Below are positions 1-10,634 of a DNA stretch of 64,000 bases, one piece after another. Below the pieces are notes generated by a model that saw only the letters and a list, made by a program, of their open reading frames with translations, was not told where the DNA came from and ran no database searches. Origin of the DNA: Stomoxys calcitrans (taxonomy: Eukaryota > Arthropoda > Insecta > Diptera > Muscidae). The position numbers and the translations under genes are program-made. Positions within the stretch are counted from its first letter, which is position 1. The number at the start of each line of letters is the position of its first letter. The DNA lies in NCBI RefSeq assembly GCF_963082655.1, contig NC_081552.1, forward strand, positions 49,149,781-49,213,780, read 5' to 3'.

Positions 1-1049
1 AATGAAATGAAATGAAATGAAATGAAATGAAATGAAATGAAATGAAATGAAATGAAATGAAATGAAATGAAATGAAATGAAATGAAATGAAATGAAATGA
101 AATGAAATGAAATGAAATGAAATGAAATGAAATGAAATGAAATGAAATGAAATGAAATGAAATGAAATGAAATGAAATGAAATGAAATGAAATGAAATGA
201 AATGAAATGAAATGAAATGAAATGAAATGAAATGAAATGAAATGAAATGAAATGAAATGAAATGAAATGAAATGAAATGAAATGAAATGAAATGAAATGA
301 AATGAAATGAAATGAAATGAAATGAAATGAAATGAAATGAAATGAAATGAAATGAAATGAAATGAAATGAAATGAAATGAAATGAAATGAAATGAAATGA
401 AATGAAATGAAATGAAATGAAATGAAATGAAATGAAATGAAATGAAATGAAATGAAATGAAATGAAATGAAATGAAATGAAATGAAATGAAATGAAATGA
501 AATGAAATGAAATGAAATGAAATGAAATGAAATGAAATGAAATGAAATGAAATGAAATGAAATGAAATGAAATGAAATGAAATGAAATGAAATGAAATGA
601 AATGAAATGAAATGAAATGAAATGAAATGAAATGAAATGAAATGAAATGAAATGAAATGAAATGAAATGAAATGAAATGAAATGAAATGAAATGAAATGA
701 AATGAAATGAAATGAAATGAAATGAAATGAAATGAAATGAAATGAAATGAAATGAAATGAAATGAAATGAAATGAAATGAAATGAAATGAAATGAAATGA
801 AATGAAATGAAATGAAATGAAATGAAATGAAATGAAATGAAATGAAATGAAATGAAATGAAATGAAATGAAATGAAATGAAATGAAATGAAATGAAATGA
901 AATGAAATGAAATGAAATGAAATGAAATGAAATGAAATGAAATGAAATGAAATGAAATGAAATGAAATGAAATGAAATGAAATGAAATGAAATGAAATGA
1001 AATGAAATGAAATGAAATGAAATGAAATGAAATGAAATGAAATGAAATG
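1..1049. repeat. (AATGA)n pentanucleotide satellite, cut by the window edge
   Basis: About 210 units of AATGA follow one another with no interruption that I can see. The array starts before the window, so its full length is unknown. Perfect homogeneity over 1 kb implies recent expansion, or collapse or over-extension in assembly. Confidence 0.98.
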
Positions 1050-1240
1050 TAATTAAATTAAATTAAATTAAATTAAATTAAATTAAATTAAATTAAATTA
1101 AATTGAATTGAATGAAATGAATGAATGAAATAATATGAAATAATATGATATGATATGAAATGAAATGGAATGAAATGAAATGATATGATATGATATGAAA
1201 TGAAATGAAATGGATGGGTATGGAATATAATGGAATGAAT
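1050..1240. repeat. Degenerate edge of the satellite: (AATTA)n then mixed AATGA/ATATG units
   Basis: The unit changes abruptly from AATGA to AATTA for about 10 copies. It then decays into AATTG, ATGAA and TATGATATGA variants before reaching mini-me sequence. This is the usual decayed margin of a simple-repeat array. Confidence 0.9.
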
Positions 1241-1807
1241 TGAAATAGAGAAGTAAAAACTTTTGAAGTTCGGAAACCCACCACCATGGATATATTCATC
1301 ATCCTATTTTATTATAACTCCATTTTATTCAAGTCCCGAGAACTCTTATACAAGTAACAGTTTCAACAAAATCAAGCAATAAATCAACATTTTGAGGGTT
1401 AAGATCCTAAATTGGAAGATCGTTCTAAATGGAAGCATTATCTATATAGTCTGATCTGGATGATATTTTGGGTGGAATTTCGGGAGGCTTAAAACAACTC
1501 ACTATTTCGAATTTCAACGAAATCTGCCAATAAATAACGCTTTTATGGGCTTCATATCCTTAATCGGCTGATCGGTCTATATGGCAGTTATATCTCAATA
1601 AAGTCCGATCCGAACCGTAATTGGATCGAATGTCGGGAGGCTTCCAAGAACTCGTCGTTTCAAGTTTCAGCAAAATCGGGCAAAAAATACTGTTTTTATG
1701 GGTTTAGTCCAAAAATCAGCATGTCGGTCTATATGACAGCTATATCTAAATATAGTCCCATTTAAACCATATGTGAGTCGAATGTCGGGAGGCTCAAAAC
1801 AATTATA

Positions 1808-2030
1808 CAGCGGTCAAAAAAAGTATTCATCATTCAATGTTTTTTTTTTAATAAGTCTACAAAAGACAATTGGAATAAAAACATATTAAACTAATGATGC
1901 AGTAGTGCTTGTGTGATATATATGTACACAATTTCATTGTTTTTAAAGAAAAAAATAGTATTTATTGGAACAAAAAGGGCCATTTTACAGCTGAACACAA
2001 AAAATTAAACAAAAAAAGTATTCATCATTG
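1808..2030 (+). repeat. Left terminal IR/DR of the Tc1-like element
   Basis: The outer repeat is 1808-1834. The inner direct copy (CAAAAAAAGTATTCATCATTG) is 2010-2030. In related elements such paired repeats are the transposase binding sites. Confidence 0.9.
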
Positions 2031-2068
2031 CAAAAAAACAAAAAAATAAATAACATAATTTAAAAAAA

Positions 2069-3097
2069 TTAATACTTTGTTATTCGACCACCGCGTCTTA
2101 TAACTTCTTTTAAACGGTTTGACATCGATTGGACTAATTTAGCGGTTATATTTTGGTCTATATTAGTCCATTCCTCCATTATCACCTGTTGCATTTGACT
2201 CTTGCTCGAAAAATTGCGCGTTCTCAATTTGCGTTCGAGATGTTCCCAAAGATGTTCAATTGGGTTCAAGTCGGGACTTTGAGGAGGAGTTTTAATGACT
2301 TTGGGGCAGTTATACAGCATCCACATCTTGGTATTTAAAGCAGAATGTTTGGGGTCATTATCTTGATAATATTGAAAGTTATTACCAAGCCCAAGTTTTA
2401 CAGCACTATCTTTTAAATTCCTCTTTAAAATGTCAATGTAATACTTATGATCCATTACTCCATTAATAATTTCAAGATTTCCCGCTCCTGAAGCCGCCAT
2501 ACACCCCCAAACCATTAAACCACCTCCACCATGTTTTACAGTAGCAACTGTGTTTCGTTCTTCAAGCTCTGTATTTGGTTTTCTGTACACTATGACCTTT
2601 CCATCGCACCCAAAAAGATTAAACTTGCTCTCGTCTGCAAAAATGACTGTTTTCCAAAATGATTCGGGCTGTTTTACATACATTTTTGCCAAGTTTAGCC
2701 TTTTCACTCGGTTTATTTTATTTATAAAGGGCTTCTTACGTGCAGTTCTTCCTCTGTAACTATGCCTTTTGAGTGTATTTCGAATTGTTTGTGTAGTAAC
2801 TTCCTTCCCTAAATATTCCATAGTGTTTTTACGAAGAATGGTCGCAATTGTCTTCGGAGTTTTCTGAACTTGCCGCACTAGCCAACGCACATCTCCAACT
2901 GAAAGTGCTTTTGGTCGACCAGATCTTGGTTTATTGTCAACAGTTTTCGTTTCTGTCCACTTTCTGATGATGGATTGTATAGTAGATCGTGGTCTATTTA
3001 ATATTTCACTGATAGTTTTTTGAGTTAAACCATTCCTGTGGTGTTTTATTATCAAAACTTTTACCTCATCAGAAACCTCGTTTTGCTTACGACCCAT
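2069..3097 (-). CDS. Tc1-like transposase (DD34E), 342 aa, apparently intact
   Basis: This is the cut-and-paste transposase of the surrounding element. It would act in the nucleus by binding the terminal repeats and inserting at TA dinucleotides. Residues about 10-50 and 65-115 form the paired-like DNA-binding region, linked by a GRPR-like basic motif (SGRPK, 59-63). The catalytic triad is visible: D155 (in FADESKF), D246 (in QDNDPKH) and E281 (in SPDLNPIE). Exactly 34 residues lie between the second D and the E, the Tc1 signature. Length matches the usual 340 aa or so. The start chosen is the only Met before the conserved N-terminus. There is no stop or frameshift. The exact Tc1 clade (Bari-like by repeat layout) is inference. 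Confidence 0.95.
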   Translation of the reverse strand: MGRKQNEVSDEVKVLIIKHHRNGLTQKTISEILNRPRSTIQSIIRKWTETKTVDNKPRSGRPKALSVGDVRWLVRQVQKTPKTIATILRKNTMEYLGKEVTTQTIRNTLKRHSYRGRTARKKPFINKINRVKRLNLAKMYVKQPESFWKTVIFADESKFNLFGCDGKVIVYRKPNTELEERNTVATVKHGGGGLMVWGCMAASGAGNLEIINGVMDHKYYIDILKRNLKDSAVKLGLGNNFQYYQDNDPKHSALNTKMWMLYNCPKVIKTPPQSPDLNPIEHLWEHLERKLRTRNFSSKSQMQQVIMEEWTNIDQNITAKLVQSMSNRLKEVIRRGGRITKY

Positions 3098-3224
3098 TTT
3101 GACAAAAACTATATTTTCAATGAAATTAAATATTTGCTGTCAAGGGCAAAGCCTCCTTTACTAAATAAAACAGAAAAGGGGGATTCCCAAATAATATTTG
3201 AATTTGACTTTGATGATAGCACAT

Positions 3225-3447
3225 CAATGATGAATACTTTTTTTGTTCTGTTTTTGGTGTTATTATATAAAATTGCATTTTTTGCGCTAATTAAATTTAT
3301 TTTTTGAATTTATTTTAAAACATATTACGAAAAATAAACTATTGCATAAAACTGCATTATTTGTTTACTTTAAATTTTCTTCAATTACCCAAAATAAGTG
3401 AATTTATTATCAATTTTGCTAATGATGAATACTTTTTTTGACCGCTG
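3225..3447 (-). repeat. Right terminal IR/DR of the Tc1-like element
   Basis: The outer repeat is 3421-3447 and the inner copy 3225-3245, an exact mirror of the left end with the same 202-bp offset. The transposase start codon (3097) lies just inside, so its promoter probably sits in this end. Confidence 0.9.
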
Positions 3448-3877
3448 TATGTGCCAAATTTCAGCGAAATCTGATAATAAATGCATTTTTCATGGGCTTC
3501 AGCCTTCGACCGGCTGATCGGTCTAATGGCAGGTATATCATAAATTTCAAATCGGGAAATAAATGCAGCATTTATGATTTACAGACCCTAAATCGGCAGA
3601 TCGGTCTATATGGCAGCTATATCCACATATAGTCCGATTTGGCCCGTTCAAAAACTTAACCAGAGTGCAACAAAAAGATGTATTGGTGGCAAATTTCAGC
3701 TCAATATCACAATTTTAGAGGCTGTAGTGTGTTCACAACAGACGGACGGACAGACACACGGACATCGTTATATCGCCTTGGAATTTTACAGCGATCCGAA
3801 ATATATATACTTTGTAGGGCCGGAAATGGATATTTCGATGTGTTGCAAACCGAATGGCCAAATGAATATATCGTGGA

Positions 3878-4582
3878 TGTAAGAATTAATCAATCAATGT
3901 ACGAATGAATGAATGATTTAATAGATGGAAGAATGAATAAATAAATGATTGAATGAATGAAATGGAAGCTTACTTTACTACCACATATTTTTATGTGGAA
4001 ATATTTTTTGTTGATTTTCATTACAAAATGAGTGAAAGTGTCATTATTATGGTCCATTTCCGTATAATCGCTTACATCAACGCTTCCACACTGGCATATT
4101 TTTAGTCCTTATCGTGCTCTCTTAACTGGACCGCCACTGTATGGGCGCAATGAAGTGATGAATATGGTTTTTTTTTGAATCATTCTTGGTTTACATGTGC
4201 TTTATGTAACGACGCCGAGTTTTGTTGGCACATCCATGGCCTACAACCAAAATAATTGTGTGCCAAAGGCTTTTAAATCCGTTTCCAAAAAAGTTTCCCC
4301 GTAATATATGAAAATGCGACCACTTTGAGGCCAAGCTCGATGAAAACGCTTGAAGGGCAGCCATCGTCAGCCATAGTTGGTCTAGCCATTAAAATCTAGT
4401 ACTTGCATACGATAAAGTAAACACCATCATTTTGAATGTTTACGAGTTGATAAATTGTGAATTTTTTCCCATCAGAGATCATCGTGCTCGGATGCAACTC
4501 CTTTCCACTTTAGAGTCTAATTTTGTTGCATGGTGTAAGATCGCGTTCCTTTTGGAACTTGAAAGGCTTTACCTTAAGCTAA
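3878..4582. other. Unclassified spacer, no gene seen
   Basis: Imperfect GAATGA/AATAAATGA units at 3900-3965 recall the satellite at the window start. The rest (to 4582) has no long ORF and no repeat family that I recognise. Confidence 0.6.
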
Positions 4583-4892
4583 TTTTTATACCCACCACCA
4601 TAGGATGGGGGCATACTAATCTAGTCATTCCGTTTGTAACACTTTGAAATAATGATCTCCTACCCCATATATAGCCATGTCCGCCCGCCCGTCCGTCGTC
4701 GAAATCACATTAGCATTCGAACGCGTAAACCGAAATCCCGATTTGACTTCTTAAGCCCCTGGAAGCCGCAATTTTTTCCCGATTTTTCTAAAATTTGGAG
4801 CAAAGACTTGAGTTATGACTTCCAACATCCATGCCAAGTATGATCCGAATTGGTCTATAAACAGATATTGTCCCCATACCAACCGAACGCCG

Positions 4893-6323
4893 CACAGTGG
4901 GCCAAATGGCAAAAAAATTGGAAATAAGTCTACAACTTTTTATCTGTTGATTTTAGCCATACAAAATGTTCTAGACATTTGTAGAGGAGGACATAGGCTT
5001 TCAGAAAAGTGCTGTTGTTGGTCCATATCTTTAATACAGGGTGAGCTACAGGGTGTCAAAGTTGACCACTTTTGACTTCTCCAAGCTTCTGGGGGCCATA
5101 ACTTTTGATCTACTCAACCGATTTACATGATTTAGGACTCTAGAGAAAGAGCTTGACAAGATCTAAAAAACTTATGCATAAAGTACCATGCCATCGTGTA
5201 CTGTTAAGGAGTTATGAATTGTTTAATTTTAAAATATGAAAATTTGGCCTTGGTTTTTTTCAGTGTTTTTTAAATAACTCCGTCAATTTTAAAGCTATAA
5301 ACTTCATACTTCACACAAATTATGCCAGCATATGTGTGCATAAAATACAAAAGGAATCACGTGAATATCTTTGGCGGTTTAAAAATGGCATCGTTTTCAA
5401 TATGAAAAATATTTTTTTTGTCAAAAAATTGCAAAATTTTTCAAAAAAGATACTCCCATTTCCTTTAAGTTTTCGCAAACTTTGGCCGTCAAAGCATTAT
5501 CATTTCTTTCCATTTTCACAAAGTCGAGGTATTAAGAAAAGTTTTAAGTGCTAATTTGGCTAATTTCGATATCAAACAACACCGTTATCTTAAGACCAAA
5601 ATGGCCAATTTTTTTACTAAACTTCAAAAGTTTCTCACTGGAAAAAAAGTTCCACGGGGATTTTTTCGCTTTTTTTGAACTTAAATGAAAGCTTAAAATG
5701 TTCCCAACATTTTAAGGTATGTCTCGCCATATCCTAGCCATAAATGAGATCGTAGCGATCAAAATACTGAAAAAAGTCAATTTTCAAGTAGTGCTATATT
5801 CATTGCTAAAAAACAAGTATTACGTCACATTTTATTGCAAAGATGTTAAATAAACTTTTATTTTGTAACACTTCTTCTACAAAACACAAAAAGAATCATG
5901 GAAATATCTCTATTCTATTCCATTTTATGGAACCGGCAATAAAAAAGTCAATTTTTCAAAAAAGTCGAATTTCCCAAATTTTGTTTTTGTTGTCCTAATT
6001 GCACATGACACACTATAGCCATATTTACGCAACATACCTTATCGTAAAGGAAATTTTCATACCTTTCCAACAATGTATAAAACATTTCTCAACTCGGATT
6101 CTATCTACTCTAAAATTCATTTACACTTCATTAAACTCTATATAAAAATGTCTATTTGTGAAATGGAACCTTATATGGGGCCTACACTAAAACATTGATA
6201 GATTTGCCCAGGGTTTACAATACAAATGTGTTAGAATAAAAAAAGGTCTCCTGCCAAAGTTTAAAAAAATTGGAATAAAAATATGTGTTTTAGAGCGAAA
6301 ACACTTCGCATCGGCGTGCGTTT
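4893..6323 (+). repeat. Left 1431-bp terminal inverted repeat of Transib
   Basis: This arm pairs with 8811-10241 in reverse complement. Only two mismatches were noticed in the stretches compared (position 9 from the tip, and a T/G near the start of the TAACACTTC stretch). Homology ends at GGCGTGCGTTT. The heptamer is followed after 12 bp by an A-rich block (AAAAAATTG), a possible nonamer analogue. Both arms carry the same 72-codon open frame (5336-5554 here, 9580-9798 in the other arm), without a recognisable domain. Confidence 0.93.
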
Positions 6324-6371
6324 ATATGTATATTAGCTACTCCCAAAATAAAAAAGCATTTTAGTTTTGTA

Positions 6372-8414
6372 TTATTTGATTTTATTCTCTACCAAATAAT
6401 CTAAGGTATCAAAATTTAAAAGCTCTTTAATTTGAATGGCATCGGGATCGTCCTTATCTATATCGTCACATATTTTTGGTAGCCATTTAGTTCTGATGCT
6501 GTATAGTACCGGATCAGACGATAACAATAAATATTGAAGTAAATCATAATTTTGGTTAAATTTGGTGCTCTTTCGGGTATTGAAAAGCCGGAACTGTTTA
6601 ACATCTCTATTACGGGATTCCTGAGCTTCTTCTGTAAGTTCTCCTAACGGAAGTATGTTGTATTCCACAATTTCCTTGCCATGATGTAAGACTTTATGTA
6701 CTGTCGGTGTTAAAGCTTTCCACGAATATAAATCAGATAAAATGTTTTTTGTGTCATTACTATAAGCTTCAAATTTGGTTGAATTTATCATCTTTTTGCT
6801 ATTGATTACAGCCAAAATCACTTTGAATCGTCTTAGCAAGTGTTCATCAAGACCGGTTATTTTAGATGTCGATACGGGGTCCTCAAAAAACCGCCTTGCC
6901 GAGTTGCCATCATTTGTGCTTCCGTATCCGTAAAGAGGTTTATCTATTATAAGTCCCTTTTGTTTAAACTCCAACTGGATTCGATTCTTCTCTTCCTGCC
7001 TCATTTTGTGAAGATCTTGGTTGTTTCTAGCAGAGACATCGCGGTTTCCAGGGCTAGTCCGATATTTAAGGTCATACGATAAATGCAAACAATACTCCAT
7101 GAATCGAATTCTACAGTGCAGGGGCGAAATACCGAAATTGAGCGCATTTTCGTTTACTAAATTTTCATCAGACTTGTCCTCGAATTGCCCATTCTTCTTG
7201 CCACAAATATTGCATCTCCAATTGGACATAACGCCAGTTAATGCGTTTGCCACCTTTCCATCGATCATAGTGAGTTGTAGTTGAAACGAAACTTTTATAT
7301 TTCTTCCCAATTGGTTTATAACAATCATGGGTAATGCAGCAATTTCTTCCTTTATTTCGTTCACCAAAGATCGTGTTGTGTTCCGGTCTTCCTTTGTATA
7401 CTCAAACCGAATTGGGCGACATAAATATTTTGACCCAGGTGTTCTATTTATCCATATATCTTGAAATGCATTTTCTTTCGATGATGAAGATTGGTCCTTG
7501 TACAATCTCATTCTCAATGGTACTAATGATGCCATGAAAATTGATGCGAAGTTGGTATCTATTTCTGTTTGTTGCTTATATTCGGAAAATCCAGATGATC
7601 CATCACAACCCCATTTGCTGATCAAAACCACTTCGGAATTATTACATGTGTTCAACTGTTCTTCAGTAAAATTAGAAATAATTCTAACAGCTGTATTTTC
7701 AACAAGATCAGCAAGTTTCACTCTTGCTTTTAATTCGTCCACGTATATATTTGATGGCACCATTTTCGTCCTGGTGTTGTACAATTTATGTTTTGAGGGT
7801 AAACAACCCCATCCTTTTTCACGAAGAGCCTTCCTCATTGTTGAGTATTTGTTTCTTGAGAGGCCTAGGTTCAAAATCAGGGCCAGTGCATCTTCCTCCG
7901 TGAATTCTGTAGTCGATTTTGGAGTTGGAATACTTTCTACCATTCTCTTTACCCTTTTCGGAGATGCTAATGGTAAAACATCGACAATTCGTCCAACATT
8001 TTTTGGTTGTGTTTTTAACAATGCTGTTTTGAACGTATCTTTTATTAAATTTGGCGGATGTGCCGCCAATAGTTCCTCTTGTTTTTTCTTTTTGGTTTTC
8101 TCCGTAACTTCGTCGTATGCTTTGCTAGGCCGGCCGGGAATCAGCGGTTTAATTTCAATAAGTAGATCCGATTTCAGCCACTTCTCATACATTTTGAAAA
8201 ACTTGATTTTTGCGAATGAACATTCTGGCAACCTTCTCTCAAATGATTTGTAGAATTTTTCAAGTTTGTCTAAAGCGTCTTTATTTAGCCTTATTCCATA
8301 TATGTGGTCCAAAGTGTAAACAAGTTCCTTAAATGACTCCGTGTATGATTTGGAATCATTTTTGATGTCCCATACAATTTTCGAAAGAGTGGAATACTTC
8401 AGTATGACTTCCAT
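6372..8414 (-). CDS. Transib transposase, RAG1-like, 680 aa, apparently intact
   Basis: This DDE-type recombinase belongs to the family from which the V(D)J recombinase RAG1 core derives. It nicks at the heptamer, forms hairpins and inserts the element with a 5-bp duplication. The visible catalytic residues align with RAG1: D271 in WGCDGSSG (RAG1 D600), D385 in MIDGKVANAL (RAG1 D708) and E599 in EEAQESRNR (RAG1 E962). The zinc-site residues are also kept: CNIC at 401-404 (RAG1 C727/C730), and H573 and H578 in the HKVLHH motif (RAG1 H937/H942). Spacings between these points agree with RAG1 within a few residues. A lysine-rich stretch at 105-112 may be nuclear-targeting. Length is normal for Transib. 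AATAAA overlaps the last codons. No stops or frameshifts interrupt it. A short upstream exon cannot be excluded, since GT/AG-like sites lie at 8415-8620, but the joins I tried were not in frame. Confidence 0.95.
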   Translation of the reverse strand: MEVILKYSTLSKIVWDIKNDSKSYTESFKELVYTLDHIYGIRLNKDALDKLEKFYKSFERRLPECSFAKIKFFKMYEKWLKSDLLIEIKPLIPGRPSKAYDEVTEKTKKKKQEELLAAHPPNLIKDTFKTALLKTQPKNVGRIVDVLPLASPKRVKRMVESIPTPKSTTEFTEEDALALILNLGLSRNKYSTMRKALREKGWGCLPSKHKLYNTRTKMVPSNIYVDELKARVKLADLVENTAVRIISNFTEEQLNTCNNSEVVLISKWGCDGSSGFSEYKQQTEIDTNFASIFMASLVPLRMRLYKDQSSSSKENAFQDIWINRTPGSKYLCRPIRFEYTKEDRNTTRSLVNEIKEEIAALPMIVINQLGRNIKVSFQLQLTMIDGKVANALTGVMSNWRCNICGKKNGQFEDKSDENLVNENALNFGISPLHCRIRFMEYCLHLSYDLKYRTSPGNRDVSARNNQDLHKMRQEEKNRIQLEFKQKGLIIDKPLYGYGSTNDGNSARRFFEDPVSTSKITGLDEHLLRRFKVILAVINSKKMINSTKFEAYSNDTKNILSDLYSWKALTPTVHKVLHHGKEIVEYNILPLGELTEEAQESRNRDVKQFRLFNTRKSTKFNQNYDLLQYLLLSSDPVLYSIRTKWLPKICDDIDKDDPDAIQIKELLNFDTLDYLVENKIK

Positions 8415-8810
8415 AACTTATAAATGTCCTTTACGCCTCTACAAAATATAATGAAGAAAATTTGGATTTTGTTCAAATATTTATGCAATATATTCACAAT
8501 TAATGACCCATTTCAGGTATCAGACGCAATCGTAAAAAGGGGTCCAAAGTGCCTCTTTTTACTTACTCTTCTATAATTATTTACCTGGACTCGAATTTGG
8601 TTAAAAAAAATGACAATGAATTTTTTATGGGTAGGTTTTTTCACATTCATTGATACGGTGGATTTCCTGGGAATTCGACATAGCGAAACAGGTAACATTT
8701 GTCTGCATCAAATCTTAACACAAATATATATATATATGCAGGTATATTTCTAGGTTACTTTTTATTCAAAAATCATCAGCTTACATTAAAAATAGATGTA
8801 GGTACTATAC
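8415..8810 (-). other. Transib internal upstream region (probable transposase promoter/leader)
   Basis: This 396-bp segment lies between the transposase start and the right inverted repeat. It contains a (TA)n stretch (8727-8738) and possible splice signals on the minus strand. A 61-codon minus ORF at 8513-8698 does not join in frame to the transposase in the splicing I tried. The promoter role is inferred from position only. Confidence 0.4.
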
Positions 8811-10241
8811 AAACGCACGCCGATGCGAAGTGTTTTCGCTCTAAAACACATATTTTTATTCCAATTTTTTTAAACTTTGGCAGGAGACCTTTTTTTATTC
8901 TAACACATTTGTATTGTAAACCCTGGGCAAATCTATCAATGTTTTAGTGTAGGCCCCATATAAGGTTCCATTTCACAAATAGACATTTTTATATAGAGTT
9001 TAATGAAGTGTAAATGAATTTTAGAGTAGATAGAATCCGAGTTGAGAAATGTTTTATACATTGTTGGAAAGGTATGAAAATTTCCTTTACGATAAGGTAT
9101 GTTGCGTAAATATGGCTATAGTGTGTCATGTGCAATTAGGACAACAAAAACAAAATTTGGGAAATTCGACTTTTTTGAAAAATTGACTTTTTTATTGCCG
9201 GTTCCATAAAATGGAATAGAATAGAGATATTTCCATGATTCTTTTTGTGTTTTGTAGAAGAAGTGTTACCAAATAAAAGTTTATTTAACATCTTTGCAAT
9301 AAAATGTGACGTAATACTTGTTTTTTAGCAATGAATATAGCACTACTTGAAAATTGACTTTTTTCAGTATTTTGATCGCTACGATCTCATTTATGGCTAG
9401 GATATGGCGAGACATACCTTAAAATGTTGGGAACATTTTAAGCTTTCATTTAAGTTCAAAAAAAGCGAAAAAATCCCCGTGGAACTTTTTTTCCAGTGAG
9501 AAACTTTTGAAGTTTAGTAAAAAAATTGGCCATTTTGGTCTTAAGATAACGGTGTTGTTTGATATCGAAATTAGCCAAATTAGCACTTAAAACTTTTCTT
9601 AATACCTCGACTTTGTGAAAATGGAAAGAAATGATAATGCTTTGACGGCCAAAGTTTGCGAAAACTTAAAGGAAATGGGAGTATCTTTTTTGAAAAATTT
9701 TGCAATTTTTTGACAAAAAAAATATTTTTCATATTGAAAACGATGCCATTTTTAAACCGCCAAAGATATTCACGTGATTCCTTTTGTATTTTATGCACAC
9801 ATATGCTGGCATAATTTGTGTGAAGTATGAAGTTTATAGCTTTAAAATTGACGGAGTTATTTAAAAAACACTGAAAAAAACCAAGGCCAAATTTTCATAT
9901 TTTAAAATTAAACAATTCATAACTCCTTAACAGTACACGATGGCATGGTACTTTATGCATAAGTTTTTTAGATCTTGTCAAGCTCTTTCTCTAGAGTCCT
10001 AAATCATGTAAATCGGTTGAGTAGATCAAAAGTTATGGCCCCCAGAAGCTTGGAGAAGTCAAAAGTGGTCAACTTTGACACCCTGTAGCTCACCCTGTAT
10101 TAAAGATATGGACCAACAACAGCACTTTTCTGAAAGCCTATGTCCTCCTCTACAAATGTCTAGAACATTTTGTATGGCTAAAATCAACAGATAAAAAGTT
10201 GTAGACTTATTTCCAATTTTTTTGCCATTTGGTCCACTGTG
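8811..10241 (-). repeat. Right 1431-bp terminal inverted repeat of Transib
   Basis: This is the mirror of 4893-6323 with identical length. The tip reads CACTGTG on the plus strand (10235-10241). Because the two arms are near-identical, any A-rich spacer signal is the same at both ends. Confidence 0.93.
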
Positions 10242-10634
10242 CGCCGGTTCATACGATTTGGCTCAACTCATGTAGCAACTTCCAACATCCATGCCACATA
10301 TGATCCGAATCGGTCAATTAACAGATATAGCCCCCATATAAACCGAATTTTCATATGATTTAGCTGATTTGTGTTACGGCTTTCAACATCCGGACCAAAT
10401 ATGATTCGAATCGGTCTATAAACAGATATGGCCCCATATAAACTATTCCACGGATTTGACTACTTCAGCTCTTAAAAGCCTTCTGTTCATCTAATTTGGC
10501 GAAAATTTGGCCCAGAATCCTATCTTATGACTTACCACATTAGTGCCAAGTTTTATCCGAATCGGTCCATATGGTGATATAGGTCCTCCTAAGTACCTTT
10601 TTTTTAGCGGAATCCAAGATTCGGCCTTGCGAAC

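Larger units (their letters stand above)
1808..3447 (-). mobile_element. Complete Tc1-like DNA transposon, 1640 bp
   Basis: The element is bounded by a perfect 27-bp inverted repeat starting CAGCGGTCAAAAAAAGT and by TA target duplications at 1806-1807 and 3448-3449. A second inverted pair of 21 bp lies exactly 202 bp in from each tip. This gives the inverted-repeat/direct-repeat layout known from Bari- and Sleeping Beauty-type elements. A single uninterrupted transposase ORF on the minus strand occupies the centre. Identical termini and an open frame suggest a recent, possibly still active copy. Confidence 0.95.
1266..3877 (-). mobile_element. Mini-me/DINE-1-like element, subfamily B, split by a Tc1-like insertion
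   Basis: The hairpin-side remnant (GTTCGG then CCCACCACCATGG) lies near 1268. Monomers with TCTATATGGCAG follow to 1805 and resume at 3450. The (GACG)n run, the reversed core and a (TA)n stretch lie at about 3740-3830. The end near 3877 is degraded (GAATATATCG instead of the usual GGTGGGTATA). Removing 1808-3447 plus one TA joins the two halves in register. Confidence 0.8.
4893..10241 (-). mobile_element. Complete Transib (RAG1-superfamily) DNA transposon, 5349 bp
   Basis: Both ends begin with CACAGTG, the canonical heptamer of V(D)J recombination signals and typical of Transib termini. A perfect 5-bp duplication CGCCG flanks the element (4888-4892 and 10242-10246), matching the GC-rich 5-bp target duplications known for Transib. 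The terminal inverted repeats are 1431 bp each. They enclose about 2.5 kb with one long minus-strand ORF, the transposase. All hallmarks of an autonomous copy are present. No RAG2-like (kelch) ORF is present. Confidence 0.95.

Noticed and set aside
7498..8253. A 251-codon plus-strand frame
   Set aside because: It lies opposite the Transib transposase, which has clear catalytic residues. The plus frame is a shadow.
4893..10241. A RAG2 partner beside the Transib transposase, as in ProtoRAG
   Set aside because: No kelch-like ORF exists between the arms. The only long frame is the transposase.
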